Source: Gordonia sp. OPL2
Lineage (GTDB): Bacteria > Actinomycetota > Actinomycetes > Mycobacteriales > Mycobacteriaceae
Direction: 5' to 3'
Assembly: GCF_003797825.1 (NCBI RefSeq)
Contig: NZ_RKME01000016.1
Location: 57,653 to 121,652, forward strand
DNA: 64,000 bases
The translations under genes and the position numbers were made by a program. The notes beneath the pieces are model-generated. The model saw only the letters and a program-made list of their open reading frames with translations. It was not told the DNA's origin and did not search any database. How positions within the stretch are numbered: the first letter of the stretch is position 1; every line of letters starts with the position of its first letter. This document shows positions 7,589 to 16,596 of this stretch, piece after piece.

Positions 7589-8989
7589 ATGGCCGAAACC
7601 ATCACCGGCGAGCCTGCGACGCAGCCTGCGCAGATGGACGACGTCGACGATGTCCGTGTCGTTCGTGACCTGGTGAGCGTCGCGATCGCGGCGGGTCTCG
7701 TCGCCGCGGCGATCGTGGTGCCGTTGGTCGTCGATCCGTCGCTCATGGCCCGGATCTTTGTGCGTACTCCGCCACTGCTGGCCAGTTGGCTCCCGCACAC
7801 CGGGCCGGGGACGATCCCCGCGATCGTCCTTGCCGTCGCCGCGGTGGTGGTGATGCCGGCTGCGGCGCAACGACTCTCTTTCGGCGCATTAACCGTCGTG
7901 ACGTGGATGTGGGCGCTGGGATGGACCATGTCGCTGGCACTCGTCGACGGATGGCGCCGCGGTGTCGCCGGACGACTCGTGCGGCCCGACGAGTACCTGG
8001 CCGAGGTACCCGGAGTCCACGGGGTCGGCGAGATGTTGCGGACGTTCTCGAGCCGAATCCTGGACGGCCAACCGGATTCGTGGACCACGCATGTCTCGGG
8101 CCATCCACCGGGCGCGTTGCTCACGTTCGTCACCCTGGACCGGATCGGGCTCGGCGGCGGCGCCTGGGCCGCGATCTGGTGCGTCGTCGTGGGCACGAGT
8201 GCGGCCGCCGCGGTCCTCATCACGGTGCGTCGCATCGGACGCGAGGACTGGGCGCGCCGGTGTGCGCCGTATCTGGTCCTGTTCCCGGGATGGGTGTGGG
8301 TGGGTGTGTCCGCCGACGGCTACTTCATGGGCGTCGCGGCCTGGGGAGTCTGCCTGATCGCGGTGTCGGCCACTGCTTTCGGTGGCCGTGCCGTCGCGGC
8401 CGCGGCGGGAGCGGGCCTGTTGCTGGGGTTCGCGATCTTCCTCAACTACGGGCTCGTCCTCATCGGTGCGGTGGTCCTCGCCGTGCTGATCGCGACGCGT
8501 ACGGTCCGTCCGGTGCCCTGGGCCTGCGCTGCCGCACTCGTGGTGGTGGGTGCCTTCTGGGCGGCCGGATTCTGGTGGTTCGACGGCTACACGCTCGTCG
8601 TGGACCGCTACTACCAGGGCATCGCCAGTGAGCGTCCGTTCGCCTACTGGGGGTGGGCCAATCTCGCGGCCACGCTGTGCGCGCTGGGACCGGCGGTCGC
8701 GGCGGGACTCGGCCGTCTCGGACGGCGTGGGGTGTGGCAGTGCGCGGTACGTGAGTGGCGGCTGTGGCGGTACACGCCGGTGCTGCTCGTCGTCGGTGGC
8801 CTGGTGGCGATTCTCGCCGCCGACCTGAGCGCGCTCAGCAAGGCCGAGACCGAGCGGATCTGGCTGCCCTTCTCGCTGTGGGTGCTGGTGTCCACCGGAC
8901 TGCTCCCGCGTCGGTACCAGCGTTTCTGGCTGATCGCGCAGGCCGCGGTCGCCCTCGTCATCAACCACCTGTTGCTAACCTATTGGTGA
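7589..8989 (+). CDS. Polytopic membrane protein, GT-C glycosyltransferase-like
   Basis: A 466-residue protein with about 11-12 hydrophobic segments and a sizeable extracytoplasmic loop after the third helix. The loop carries DGWRRG, RPDEYLAEVP and THVSGHPPGAL. That loop and the overall topology resemble polyprenol-dependent GT-C transferases, but I do not see a clean DD/DE signature in the first loop. The gene is divergent from the glycosyltransferase operon and 14 bases upstream of a two-component system, so a role in surface glycan assembly is plausible but unproven. Confidence 0.65.
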   Translation: MAETITGEPATQPAQMDDVDDVRVVRDLVSVAIAAGLVAAAIVVPLVVDPSLMARIFVRTPPLLASWLPHTGPGTIPAIVLAVAAVVVMPAAAQRLSFGALTVVTWMWALGWTMSLALVDGWRRGVAGRLVRPDEYLAEVPGVHGVGEMLRTFSSRILDGQPDSWTTHVSGHPPGALLTFVTLDRIGLGGGAWAAIWCVVVGTSAAAAVLITVRRIGREDWARRCAPYLVLFPGWVWVGVSADGYFMGVAAWGVCLIAVSATAFGGRAVAAAAGAGLLLGFAIFLNYGLVLIGAVVLAVLIATRTVRPVPWACAAALVVVGAFWAAGFWWFDGYTLVVDRYYQGIASERPFAYWGWANLAATLCALGPAVAAGLGRLGRRGVWQCAVREWRLWRYTPVLLVVGGLVAILAADLSALSKAETERIWLPFSLWVLVSTGLLPRRYQRFWLIAQAAVALVINHLLLTYW

Positions 8990-9003
8990 GTGAGAGCTGG
9001 TCG

Positions 9004-9705
9004 ATGGTGCACATTCTGGTAGCCGACGACGACGTCGTCGTCGCGGACGTGGTCCGACGGTATCTGCAGCGGGACGGTATGGACGTCACCGTGGTCGACA
9101 CCGGGTCGAAGGCACTCGAGAAGGTCGGCGACGGAACGGTCGACCTGGCGATTCTCGACGTCATGATGCCGGAGGGCGACGGCATCAGCGTGTGCGAGCA
9201 GATCCGGCGCGGTGTCCACGCCGAACTCCCCATCATCATGTTGACCGCGCTCGGAGAAGAAGAGGACCGCGTCGCCGGGCTCGAGTCCGGCGCCGACGAC
9301 TACGTGGCCAAACCGTTCAGTCCCCGCGAACTCAGTCTGCGCGTGCAGTCGGTGCTGCGCCGGGCCACCGCCGCCCATCCGGTGCATCACACCGAGATCC
9401 GCGACGGCAACATCCGCGTCGACCCCGCGTCGTGTGCCGTCACCGTCGACGGCCGGGAGATCTCGACGACGAAAAGGGAATTCGATCTGCTCATGTACTT
9501 CCTCGGTCACCCCGGGGTGGTGTTCACCCGGGAAGAGTTGCTCGATCACGTCTGGGGATGGACGTTCGGGGACATCTCGACGGTGACGGTGCACGTGAAG
9601 CGGCTGCGCGCCAAGCTCGGAACGGCGGCCCGCATCGAGACGGTGTGGGGTCGCGGATACCGGTGGAACACTGCCGGCGACGGACCCGGGGCGGACACGG
9701 CATGA
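9004..9705 (+). CDS. OmpR/PhoB-family response regulator
   Basis: A 233-residue regulator. The receiver domain has ILVADDD at residues 4-10, phospho-acceptor D52 in AILDVMMPEGDG and lysine in YVAKPFSP. The winged-helix effector domain follows, with TKREFDLLMYFLGHPG, TREELLDHVWGW, STVTVHVKRLR and RGYRW. GTG at 9007 is an alternative start. The stop overlaps the kinase ATG by four bases. Confidence 0.95.
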   Translation: MVHILVADDDVVVADVVRRYLQRDGMDVTVVDTGSKALEKVGDGTVDLAILDVMMPEGDGISVCEQIRRGVHAELPIIMLTALGEEEDRVAGLESGADDYVAKPFSPRELSLRVQSVLRRATAAHPVHHTEIRDGNIRVDPASCAVTVDGREISTTKREFDLLMYFLGHPGVVFTREELLDHVWGWTFGDISTVTVHVKRLRAKLGTAARIETVWGRGYRWNTAGDGPGADTA

Positions 9706-10760
9706 CCGCCGAGAACCTTCGAATCCTCGGCGTTGCCCTGATGATGACCGCCCCGATAGCAGCCGTCGGCGCAGGCGTCATCTACCTGATCCGCGGTATG
9801 TCGCTGCGTGTCAACATGGTTGCGATCATCCTCGTCCCGATGATCTCGACCTTCGTCGCCGTGTACGGCGTCAGCGGGTTCATGTTCACCGAGGACAGTT
9901 CGCGGGTGGCCGCGGTCCTGGCGGCGGTCGCCCTGGTGACCGCCCCGCTGGCATTCCTCCTGGGGCACCTGCAGGCGAAACGCACGGTGTGGGAACGACA
10001 GATGCGAGACCAGGAGCGGGCCGCCGAACGATCGCGCCGCGAGCTGATCGCATGGGTGAGTCACGATCTGCGGACCCCGCTGGCCGACATCAAGGCCCTG
10101 GCCGAGGCGTTGGCCGATCAGGTGGTCACCTCGCCGGCGGAGGTGGGTGAGTTCGCCCGCGAGATCGACACGAACACCGTACGGCTGTCGCAGATGGTCG
10201 ACGACCTCTTCGAGATGTCGCGAATCCACTCGGGCGCACTCGCCTTGGAACTCGAGCCGGTCGATGTGCGGGAGGTCGTCGACGAGGTGACGACCGCGTT
10301 GGGTGGGGCGACCCGCCGCGCTGCGGTGTCGCTGACCGTGATGGCACCGGCGGAACCGGTCACGGCCACCGCGAGTTCGACGGCTCTGTCGAGGGTGTTG
10401 ACCAATCTGGTGATCAACGCGGTCGCCCACACCCGGCGAGGCGGATCGGTGGAGGTCATCGTCTCCGGGACCGTCGCCACCGTGTCGATCGCCGTCGAGG
10501 ACGACGGTGTGGGGATTCCCGAGGAAGACCTGCCGCGCATCTTCGAGGTCGCCTACCGCGGTACCTCGTCACGGACCCCGGTCAACGGGGAGGGACTCCC
10601 GGTCGGATCGGGGATGGGCCTGGCGATCGCCCGCGGTCTGATCGATGCCCATGCCGGCGAGATCATCGCGTCGAACACCGAGCGCGGCAGCCGATTCGAG
10701 GTGATTCTGCCCGTGGTCCGGCCGCGGAGTGTCCCCACCCGGTCAGCCGGCGTTCGCTGA
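9702..10760 (+). CDS. Membrane sensor histidine kinase
   Basis: A 352-residue kinase with three hydrophobic segments in the first 90 residues and almost no extracytoplasmic sensor loop. A short coiled stretch (residues 92-115) follows. Then come the HisKA box LIAWVSHDLRTPLADIK with phospho-acceptor H121, the N box NLVINAVAH, G boxes GVGIPEEDLPRIF and GSGMGLAIARGL. Lack of a sensor loop suggests sensing within the membrane or of another protein. It is the partner of the preceding response regulator. Its 3' end overlaps the convergent epimerase gene by 18 bases. Confidence 0.95.
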   Translation: MTAENLRILGVALMMTAPIAAVGAGVIYLIRGMSLRVNMVAIILVPMISTFVAVYGVSGFMFTEDSSRVAAVLAAVALVTAPLAFLLGHLQAKRTVWERQMRDQERAAERSRRELIAWVSHDLRTPLADIKALAEALADQVVTSPAEVGEFAREIDTNTVRLSQMVDDLFEMSRIHSGALALELEPVDVREVVDEVTTALGGATRRAAVSLTVMAPAEPVTATASSTALSRVLTNLVINAVAHTRRGGSVEVIVSGTVATVSIAVEDDGVGIPEEDLPRIFEVAYRGTSSRTPVNGEGLPVGSGMGLAIARGLIDAHAGEIIASNTERGSRFEVILPVVRPRSVPTRSAGVR

Positions 10761-11792
10761 CTCCCGCAGCGGTGCCGAGGCGAACTCGCCCAGCCCCTGA
10801 TCGGGCGCGATCCGCGCCGCGAACCCCAGTACGTCCCGCGCCTTGGCCGGGTCGGCGACGATGTGCCGGATGTCCCCGGCCCGCAACTGCCCGGTGTACA
10901 CCGGTTCCGGACCGCCCGTCGTCCGCGAGAGGATGTCGGCGACCGCACCGATCGTGACGGGTTGTCCGGAACAGACATTCACCGCAGAGAAGCCCTCGAT
11001 CCCCGACGACACGGCGGCGAGGTTGGCCTCCGCGATGTCGTCGACGTGGATGAAGTCGCGCATCTGCCCGCCGTCCTCGAACACCAGCGGTGCCTCGCCG
11101 GCGGCGAGGCGCGAGCGGAAGATCGAGGCGACCCCGGCGTACGGGGTGTCCCGCGGCATACCCGGCCCGTAGACATTGTGATAGCGCAACGCGATCACCG
11201 ACCCGCCGGTGGACAGCGCCCACGCGTGCGCATAGTGCTCTTGGGCGACCTTGCTGGCGGCGTAGAGGCTCTGCGGCAGAAGAGGCGCGTCCTCGCCGGT
11301 CAACTCCCAGCTGATCGGCCGGCCGTCGGGGGATCGATACTCGAAGTCGCCCATGCGCGCGTCCTCGGCTCGGCGCGTGGGGATCTCGTGGACCGGATCG
11401 CCGTCGGCGGTCAGCAGTCTTCCGGGCCCGTAGACCACCATCGACGACGCCAGGACGAGGCGGCGGCATCCCGTGCGGGTCATGGCGGCGAGTACCGCGG
11501 CGGTACCGAGGTCGTTGTGCCGCGCGTAGAGCGGGGCGTCCGAGGCGTCCACACCCATCCCGACCATCGCCGCCTGGTGGCAGACGACGTCGACGCCGTC
11601 GAGGAGGTCGGCGAGGGCCGCCGTGTCCGTCACGTCGATCGGGGTGACCCCGTCGGGGGGCTGTGCTGAGAATCCATGTGCCTCCGGGATCATCGCGTCG
11701 ACCGCGATGACCTCGAATCCGCGCTGCCGCAGCAGATCACGGATGTGGGAGCCGATGAATCCGGCGGCCCCGGTGAGCATCACCCGGGGCAC
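10743..11792 (-). CDS. NAD-dependent nucleotide-sugar epimerase/dehydratase (extended SDR)
   Basis: A 349-residue extended short-chain dehydrogenase. The Rossmann motif is LTGAAGFIGSHI near the N-terminus, with catalytic Tyr/Lys in LYAASKVAQEHY and a Ser in LASSMVVYG, then YHNVYGPGM, a UDP-sugar-binding signature. The start is GTG at 11792 with AAGGAGG six bases upstream; it overlaps the upstream phosphorylase gene by 13 bases. It probably makes a sugar nucleotide for the neighbouring glycosyltransferases. The specific sugar is not deducible. Confidence 0.9.
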   Translation of the reverse strand: MPRVMLTGAAGFIGSHIRDLLRQRGFEVIAVDAMIPEAHGFSAQPPDGVTPIDVTDTAALADLLDGVDVVCHQAAMVGMGVDASDAPLYARHNDLGTAAVLAAMTRTGCRRLVLASSMVVYGPGRLLTADGDPVHEIPTRRAEDARMGDFEYRSPDGRPISWELTGEDAPLLPQSLYAASKVAQEHYAHAWALSTGGSVIALRYHNVYGPGMPRDTPYAGVASIFRSRLAAGEAPLVFEDGGQMRDFIHVDDIAEANLAAVSSGIEGFSAVNVCSGQPVTIGAVADILSRTTGGPEPVYTGQLRAGDIRHIVADPAKARDVLGFAARIAPDQGLGEFASAPLRESANAG

Positions 11793-12634
11793 GTCGCCTC
11801 CTTCAGTGCGAGTTCGACGTCGTGATCGCCGGTTGCGCACTCGCATCCGTCGTCGGGGTCGATCGAACGGAGCGCGGAGACGAGCAGTGCCGCGAACGAC
11901 GGGAGGTTGCGGGCGAACTCCGCGAACACCTCGTCGGCGGTCACCCCGGTCCCGACGGACACGCCTGCGTCGAGGTCGGTGACCAGACATGCGGTCGCGT
12001 AACAGATCTGCAGCTCCCGGGCTAGAACGGCCTCCGGGTGGCCCGTCATGTTGATCACCGACCATCCTTGAGCCGCGTACCACCGACTCTCCGCGCGGGT
12101 CGAGAACCGGGGGCCGTCGATCACCACGAGCGTGCCACCGTCCCGGACCGTCGACGACCCCTCGACCATGGCCGCACGGAGGGCGGGACAGTACGGGTCG
12201 GCGAACGACACGTGGATCGGCTGCTGCGACGTCGCACCCACTCGATCGAAGAATGTCTGATCACGGCCACTCGTCCGGTCGACAAGCTGATCGGGCACCA
12301 CCACGGTGCCGGGGCCGTACCCGGGTTCCAGACTGCCGACGGCCGAGGCACTGACGAGTTTGCGTACGCCGAGCTCGTGCATCGCCCAGAGGTTCGCGCG
12401 GTAGGGGAGCCGGTGGGGCAGATACTCGTGCGCCACGCCGTGGCGGGGCAGGAACACGATCCGGCGACCGTCGAGTCGGCCGACGGTCAGCGGCGCAGAC
12501 GGATCGCCGAACGGGGTGGTCAGGCGATGTTCGGAGACATCGGTGAAGGAACTGTCCTCCGCCAGCCAGGTGTAGAAGCCGGAACCACCGATGACCCCGA
12601 TCGCGCCGTCGGGGTGCTCGTCGAGATCATCCAT
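11780..12634 (-). CDS. S-methyl-5'-thioadenosine (or thioinosine) phosphorylase family protein
   Basis: A 284-residue MTAP/PNP-II enzyme. Seen: phosphate-binding GVIGGSGFY at residues 13-21 and FLPRHG, YRANLWAMHELG, GPRFSTRAESRWY, then NMTGHPEAVLARE and TDLDAG, which match the substrate-pocket motifs of the MTAP family. It cleaves a methylthio-nucleoside with phosphate. Adenosine versus inosine preference is not decidable here. It is cotranscribed with the epimerase. No other methionine-salvage gene lies in the window, so its role may be to clear the by-product of a SAM-using enzyme. Confidence 0.85.
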   Translation of the reverse strand: MDDLDEHPDGAIGVIGGSGFYTWLAEDSSFTDVSEHRLTTPFGDPSAPLTVGRLDGRRIVFLPRHGVAHEYLPHRLPYRANLWAMHELGVRKLVSASAVGSLEPGYGPGTVVVPDQLVDRTSGRDQTFFDRVGATSQQPIHVSFADPYCPALRAAMVEGSSTVRDGGTLVVIDGPRFSTRAESRWYAAQGWSVINMTGHPEAVLARELQICYATACLVTDLDAGVSVGTGVTADEVFAEFARNLPSFAALLVSALRSIDPDDGCECATGDHDVELALKEATCPG

Positions 12635-12697
12635 GCCTCCATCGTGGGCGCTGGGTCCGGTGCGGAACAGGGGTCGCCGGGCTCGGTCATACTTTCG

Positions 12698-13576
12698 TCA
12701 CCGGTCCGAGGTGAATCGCCCCGCCCCCTCGGTTGCCGCCCACGTGCCCAGCAGGTGCAGCGACTCCTCCGCGACGGATCCGGGCACAGCGGTGTAGATG
12801 GTGAGGGTGAGTCCCGGATCGTCGGGCAATTCCATCGCCTCGTAGCCCAGTTCGATGTCGCCGATCGCACGGTGATGAAAGGTCTTGGTCCCGGAGATGT
12901 GTCGCCGCACGTTGTGGGCGGCCCATCGCGTGCGGAACTCGTCGCTGTTCATCGACAGCTCGCCGATGAGCTGGGCGAGGTCCGGATCGTGGGGGAAGCG
13001 TGCGGATTCGGTCCGGAGAATGGCGACGTTGGTGTCGGCGGCCCGCACCCAATCCGTGTACAGCTCGTGTGCGCCCGGATCGAGAAAGATGAAACGCGAA
13101 TGATTCACTGGGCGTTCCCGGCCGCGGTACATCTCCGAATACAGCGCGCGGGCCAAGTGATTGGCGGCCACCATGTCCTGGGCCGGGTTGCGGATGAACG
13201 CCGCTGCGCCGGTGATGGCGTCGAGCATCGTCTGCAACCCGTCCCGAACGGTCCCCGGACGGGATCGCGCCGGTCTCCGGCGGCGTGGTGACGGGGAGGC
13301 GGCGCGCGCCAGGTCGAAGAGATGTTCGACCTCCGCGTCGTCGAGTTCGAGCGCGCGGGCCAGAGCGGACAGGACCGAGTCGGACGCACCGGCAAGATCG
13401 CCGCGCTCGATGCGTGAGTAGTACTCGACGCTCAGGCCGGCCAGCGTGGCGACCTCGCTGCGCCGCAGGCCGGGCACACGACGATTCGACCCGGCGGGCA
13501 GACCGACCTGCTCGGGTCGAAGTCTGGCCCGCCGGGACGTGAGGAAGTCGCTGATCTCCGCCCTGTTGTCCACCAC
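12698..13576 (-). CDS. XRE helix-turn-helix regulator with MmyB-like ligand-binding domain
   Basis: A 292-residue regulator. Residues about 10-75 form an XRE domain (RRSEVATLAGLSVEYYSRIERG). Residues about 105-285 form the MmyB-like PAS-type ligand domain (VAANHLARALYSEM, NHSRFIFLDPGAHELYTDW). These actinobacterial regulators commonly control a divergently transcribed oxidoreductase and are thought to sense a fatty-acyl-like ligand. Here a zinc alcohol dehydrogenase lies divergently 139 bases away. The start is assigned at 13576. Confidence 0.9.
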   Translation of the reverse strand: MVDNRAEISDFLTSRRARLRPEQVGLPAGSNRRVPGLRRSEVATLAGLSVEYYSRIERGDLAGASDSVLSALARALELDDAEVEHLFDLARAASPSPRRRRPARSRPGTVRDGLQTMLDAITGAAAFIRNPAQDMVAANHLARALYSEMYRGRERPVNHSRFIFLDPGAHELYTDWVRAADTNVAILRTESARFPHDPDLAQLIGELSMNSDEFRTRWAAHNVRRHISGTKTFHHRAIGDIELGYEAMELPDDPGLTLTIYTAVPGSVAEESLHLLGTWAATEGAGRFTSDR

Positions 13577-13714
13577 CTGACCCTACGACGGCCTGTCCCG
13601 CCCAGGGGTGCCCTGCGAGTACACCCCTCGACAGGGCCTTTCCCGACGTGCCGACAGGCGGTTGCATGGATCATGTGCCGGTTGCGACGCGTCCGGACGA
13701 TGAGAGGAGAACGT

Positions 13715-14737
13715 GTGCGTGGAGTGATTCTGCAGGGCCCCGGTGAGGTCATCGTCGAGCATCGCGACGACCCGACGATCGTCGAACCGACGGACGCGAT
13801 CATCCGGGTGACGGCCGCCTGCGTGTGCGGATCGGATCTGTGGCCGTATCGCGGCATCGAGAACGTCGGCGATCCCGCCCCGATGGGACATGAATACGTG
13901 GGTGTCGTCGAGCAGATCGGCGAAGCGGTGACAACGGTGACTCCGGGAGACTTCGTGGTCGGGTCGTTCTTCGCCTCCGACAACACCTGCGAGATCTGTC
14001 GGTCCGGCTATCAGAGTTCCTGCGTACACCGTCAGCCCATGGGGGCGATCGGCTCCCAGGCCGAACTGCTGCGGGTGCCGCTGGCCGACGGGACCTTGGT
14101 GGCGACACCGGGGATGCCGGACGACGATCTGATCCCCAGCCTGCTGGCCGCCTCCGATGTGCTCGGCACGGGCTGGTTCGGTGCCGTGGCCGCCGAGGCC
14201 GGATCCGGCAAGACGGTCGCCGTCGTCGGCGACGGCGCGGTCGGCCTCCATGCCGTACTCGCGGCGCGTCAACTCGGCGCCGAACGGATCATCGCGATGA
14301 GCCGCCACGAATCGCGTCAGGCCTTGGCCCGCGAGTTCGGGGCGACCGACATCGTGACCGAACGCGGCGACGACGGCGTCGACCGGATCAAGGAACTCAC
14401 CGACGGGCTCGGCGCACATTCGGTCATCGAGGCCGTCGGTACGCAGGAATCGATGATGCAGGCGATCCGCTCGACCCGGCCGGGCGGACACGTCGGCTAC
14501 GTCGGCGTCAGCCACGACGTGGAGTTGCCGGGGCAGGAACTCTTCTTCTCCCACGTGCACCTGCACGGCGGCCCGGCCCCCGTCCGACGGTTCCTACCCG
14601 AACTCATCGATCTGATCTGGAATCGAAAGATCAACCCCGGCCGCGTGTTCGACCTCGAGCTGTCGCTCGACGACGCCGCCGAGGGCTACCGTGCCATGGA
14701 TGAACGCCGCGCCGTCAAGGCGTTGCTGCGCCCCTGA
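13715..14737 (+). CDS. Zinc-dependent alcohol dehydrogenase family protein (MDR)
   Basis: A 340-residue medium-chain dehydrogenase. The catalytic zinc ligands are in CVCGSDLW and GHEYVG. The structural-zinc lobe reads NTCEICRSGYQSSC, with three of the usual four cysteines (the first is Asn). Cofactor binding is shown by VAVVGDGAVGLHAV. The GTG at 13715 is preferred because GAGAGGAGA lies five bases upstream. The gene is divergent from the MmyB regulator and followed by a cupin gene in the same direction, probably one unit. Confidence 0.9.
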   Translation: MRGVILQGPGEVIVEHRDDPTIVEPTDAIIRVTAACVCGSDLWPYRGIENVGDPAPMGHEYVGVVEQIGEAVTTVTPGDFVVGSFFASDNTCEICRSGYQSSCVHRQPMGAIGSQAELLRVPLADGTLVATPGMPDDDLIPSLLAASDVLGTGWFGAVAAEAGSGKTVAVVGDGAVGLHAVLAARQLGAERIIAMSRHESRQALAREFGATDIVTERGDDGVDRIKELTDGLGAHSVIEAVGTQESMMQAIRSTRPGGHVGYVGVSHDVELPGQELFFSHVHLHGGPAPVRRFLPELIDLIWNRKINPGRVFDLELSLDDAAEGYRAMDERRAVKALLRP

Positions 14738-14786
14738 CGGTCGCTCGTGACCATCGTCCGTGACCGGCCCGACGAGAGGACATCTC

Positions 14787-15203
14787 ATGCAGATCACCCG
14801 TAGTTCCACCAGTACGCAGAAGGGTCCCGCTGACTGGTTCACCGGCGATGTCTACATCGACGCCGTCGCGGCGGCACCCGCGCCGTCGCGGATCTCGGCG
14901 AACCTGGTGCACTTCATGCCGGGCGCCCGCACCCATTGGCACCGCCATCCGCTCAGCCAGACCGTGTTCGTCACCGAAGGCGTCGGTCTCTGTCAGCGGC
15001 GCGGCGGTCCCGTCGAGGTCATCCGGCCCGGCGATCGGGTGCTGTTCGAGGCCGACGAAGAGCACTGGCATGGCGCGACGGCGGACCGGCTGATGGTGCA
15101 CCTGGCCATCAACGAGGCCGACGACGACCACGACGCCGTGCAGTGGCTCGACCCGGTCACCGATGTGGAATACGGCGCGACCCCGTCGTCGGACGTCGGC
15201 TGA
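14787..15203 (+). CDS. Cupin-domain protein, TM1287-like
   Basis: A 138-residue single-domain cupin with HWHRHPLSQTVFVTEG, the first metal-binding motif (three His), and RPGDRVLFEADEEHWHGA, the second. The start at ATG 14787 has GAGAGGA seven bases upstream. Homologues are often annotated as carboxymuconolactone decarboxylase-associated or quercetinase-like cupins; the activity is unknown. It is 49 bases downstream of the alcohol dehydrogenase and on the same strand. Confidence 0.85.
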   Translation: MQITRSSTSTQKGPADWFTGDVYIDAVAAAPAPSRISANLVHFMPGARTHWHRHPLSQTVFVTEGVGLCQRRGGPVEVIRPGDRVLFEADEEHWHGATADRLMVHLAINEADDDHDAVQWLDPVTDVEYGATPSSDVG

Positions 15204-15211
15204 CGCTTCTG

Positions 15212-15940
15212 TCAGTGTTTCGTACGTCGGCTCCCGGCGTGCCAGTCCTCCTGGGTACCGACGTCGTCGACATCCACGCCGAACGCCCTGAGCTGGGGTT
15301 TCTCTCGGAGGCTGCGTTTGAGCTCCGCGAAGCCGGGGAAGCGTGCGAGCGCGACGACGTGATCCCACAGTTCGGCGGCGTCGTCGTCCTTCGGCAGTCT
15401 GCTGATGACCGGCCCGAAGAAGGCGACGCCCTCCGGCGGCTCGAAATGAATGATCGGTGTGCCCACGTCCCGGCCGGTCAGGGTGAGCGCCTCGTCGGTC
15501 TCGGCCCGGATCTCGTCGTCGAAGGACTCGTCGTCCAAGGCGGCCACATGGTGTGTCGGCAGACCGAGGTCGTCGAGGATCGGTGCGAGGAAGGCGTCGG
15601 TTCCCCGGTGATCACGGTTGTCGACCATGTACGTACCGGTGTGCGCTTCGAAGATACGGTTCCCGAACGCTTCGTACAGGGGACCGACGGCCGACCGGCC
15701 GTGCTCCCGCCGGACGGCGGCTGCCGCTCGGAGCAGTCGCAGTCCTGCGCTGTGCCCGGCTTCGTACTCGGGTGGGAAATGAGACGCATAGTCGATGTGC
15801 GCGTTGAGCAATCGCAGTGAGATGAAGCGCCAGTCGACGGTGTAGTCGCGCTGCGCCTGTACTTGTCGGACCCACTTGCTGGTCATCCAGGCGAACGGGC
15901 ACACCGGATCGAAGTAGAAGTGGATGTCGTAGTCGGTCAT
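15212..15940 (-). CDS. DsbA-fold protein related to mycothiol-dependent nitroreductase Rv2466c
   Basis: A 242-residue thioredoxin/DsbA-superfamily protein whose order of motifs matches Rv2466c of M. tuberculosis: FYFDPVCPFAWMTSKW, then FISLRLLN, LYEAFGNRIF, DVGTPIIHF and VAFFGPVISRLP. Where Rv2466c has the redox pair CPWC, this protein has CPFA: the nucleophilic Cys (residue 14) is kept and the resolving Cys is lost. It could act by a monothiol mycothiol mechanism or bind without redox cycling. It is convergent with the cupin gene. Confidence 0.85.
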   Translation of the reverse strand: MTDYDIHFYFDPVCPFAWMTSKWVRQVQAQRDYTVDWRFISLRLLNAHIDYASHFPPEYEAGHSAGLRLLRAAAAVRREHGRSAVGPLYEAFGNRIFEAHTGTYMVDNRDHRGTDAFLAPILDDLGLPTHHVAALDDESFDDEIRAETDEALTLTGRDVGTPIIHFEPPEGVAFFGPVISRLPKDDDAAELWDHVVALARFPGFAELKRSLREKPQLRAFGVDVDDVGTQEDWHAGSRRTKH

Positions 15941-16062
15941 CAGATCCTCCGCCCTGTCACGTCCACTCTCGCACGGCTACTCGCGCGGCCACGGCAGATG
16001 GATGTAACACTTCGCCCGTCGAACCGGATAAATCGGTCATCGCCTCACGAAGGGATATCCGG

Positions 16063-16596
16063 ATGCGTACAGCGGGATCTGTCGAGCCGCGATCGGTGAG
16101 TCCGCGATCTCTGGCACCGGGAGGCCCGGTGCGAAGGATCGGAGCGATCGCGATCGCCGCCGCGGCGACGGCGGCTGGAATCGGTCTGGGGTCAGGGCAG
16201 GCGCACGCGGCGCCCATCCCCGTCTACCAGATCCCGGCGACGGCGGTCGCCGTCAGCGGATTGGTCGTTCCCGGGCCCTACTTCGCCCAAGTCACCGCGG
16301 CCACAACGCGAGTGCGCGGCGAGACGGCGTTCGCGGCGCCGGCGAGCCCGTCGATCTGTTCGAGCTCCGCGGCCGGCGCGCTCGTCCGCATCAATCACCT
16401 CAATGTGGCCACCGGACAACGGGGCACGACGACCGTCAAACCGTGCCCGTATTACCTCAATCCCACGCCCGTGGTCTCGACGGTTCGGACCGGTAGCGGT
16501 CCGATCGTGGTGACCGTCCAGGTGACCGGTTCGGCGGCGTATCCGAACGCCGGACAACCCTCGTTGCCCGGGGTGGGCACCTACACGGCACCCTGA
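16063..16596 (+). CDS. Secreted protein of unknown function
   Basis: A 177-residue protein. A long N-region (MRTAGSVEPRSVSPRS...) leads into a hydrophobic core IGAIAIAAAATAAGIGLGSG with AHAAP as probable signal-peptidase site near residue 50. The mature 127 residues are rich in Thr, Val and Pro with two cysteines (SICSS and KPCPY) that could form a disulfide, and look all-beta. I recognise no family. The 3' end overlaps the convergent TetR gene by 16 bases. Confidence 0.65.
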   Translation: MRTAGSVEPRSVSPRSLAPGGPVRRIGAIAIAAAATAAGIGLGSGQAHAAPIPVYQIPATAVAVSGLVVPGPYFAQVTAATTRVRGETAFAAPASPSICSSSAAGALVRINHLNVATGQRGTTTVKPCPYYLNPTPVVSTVRTGSGPIVVTVQVTGSAAYPNAGQPSLPGVGTYTAP

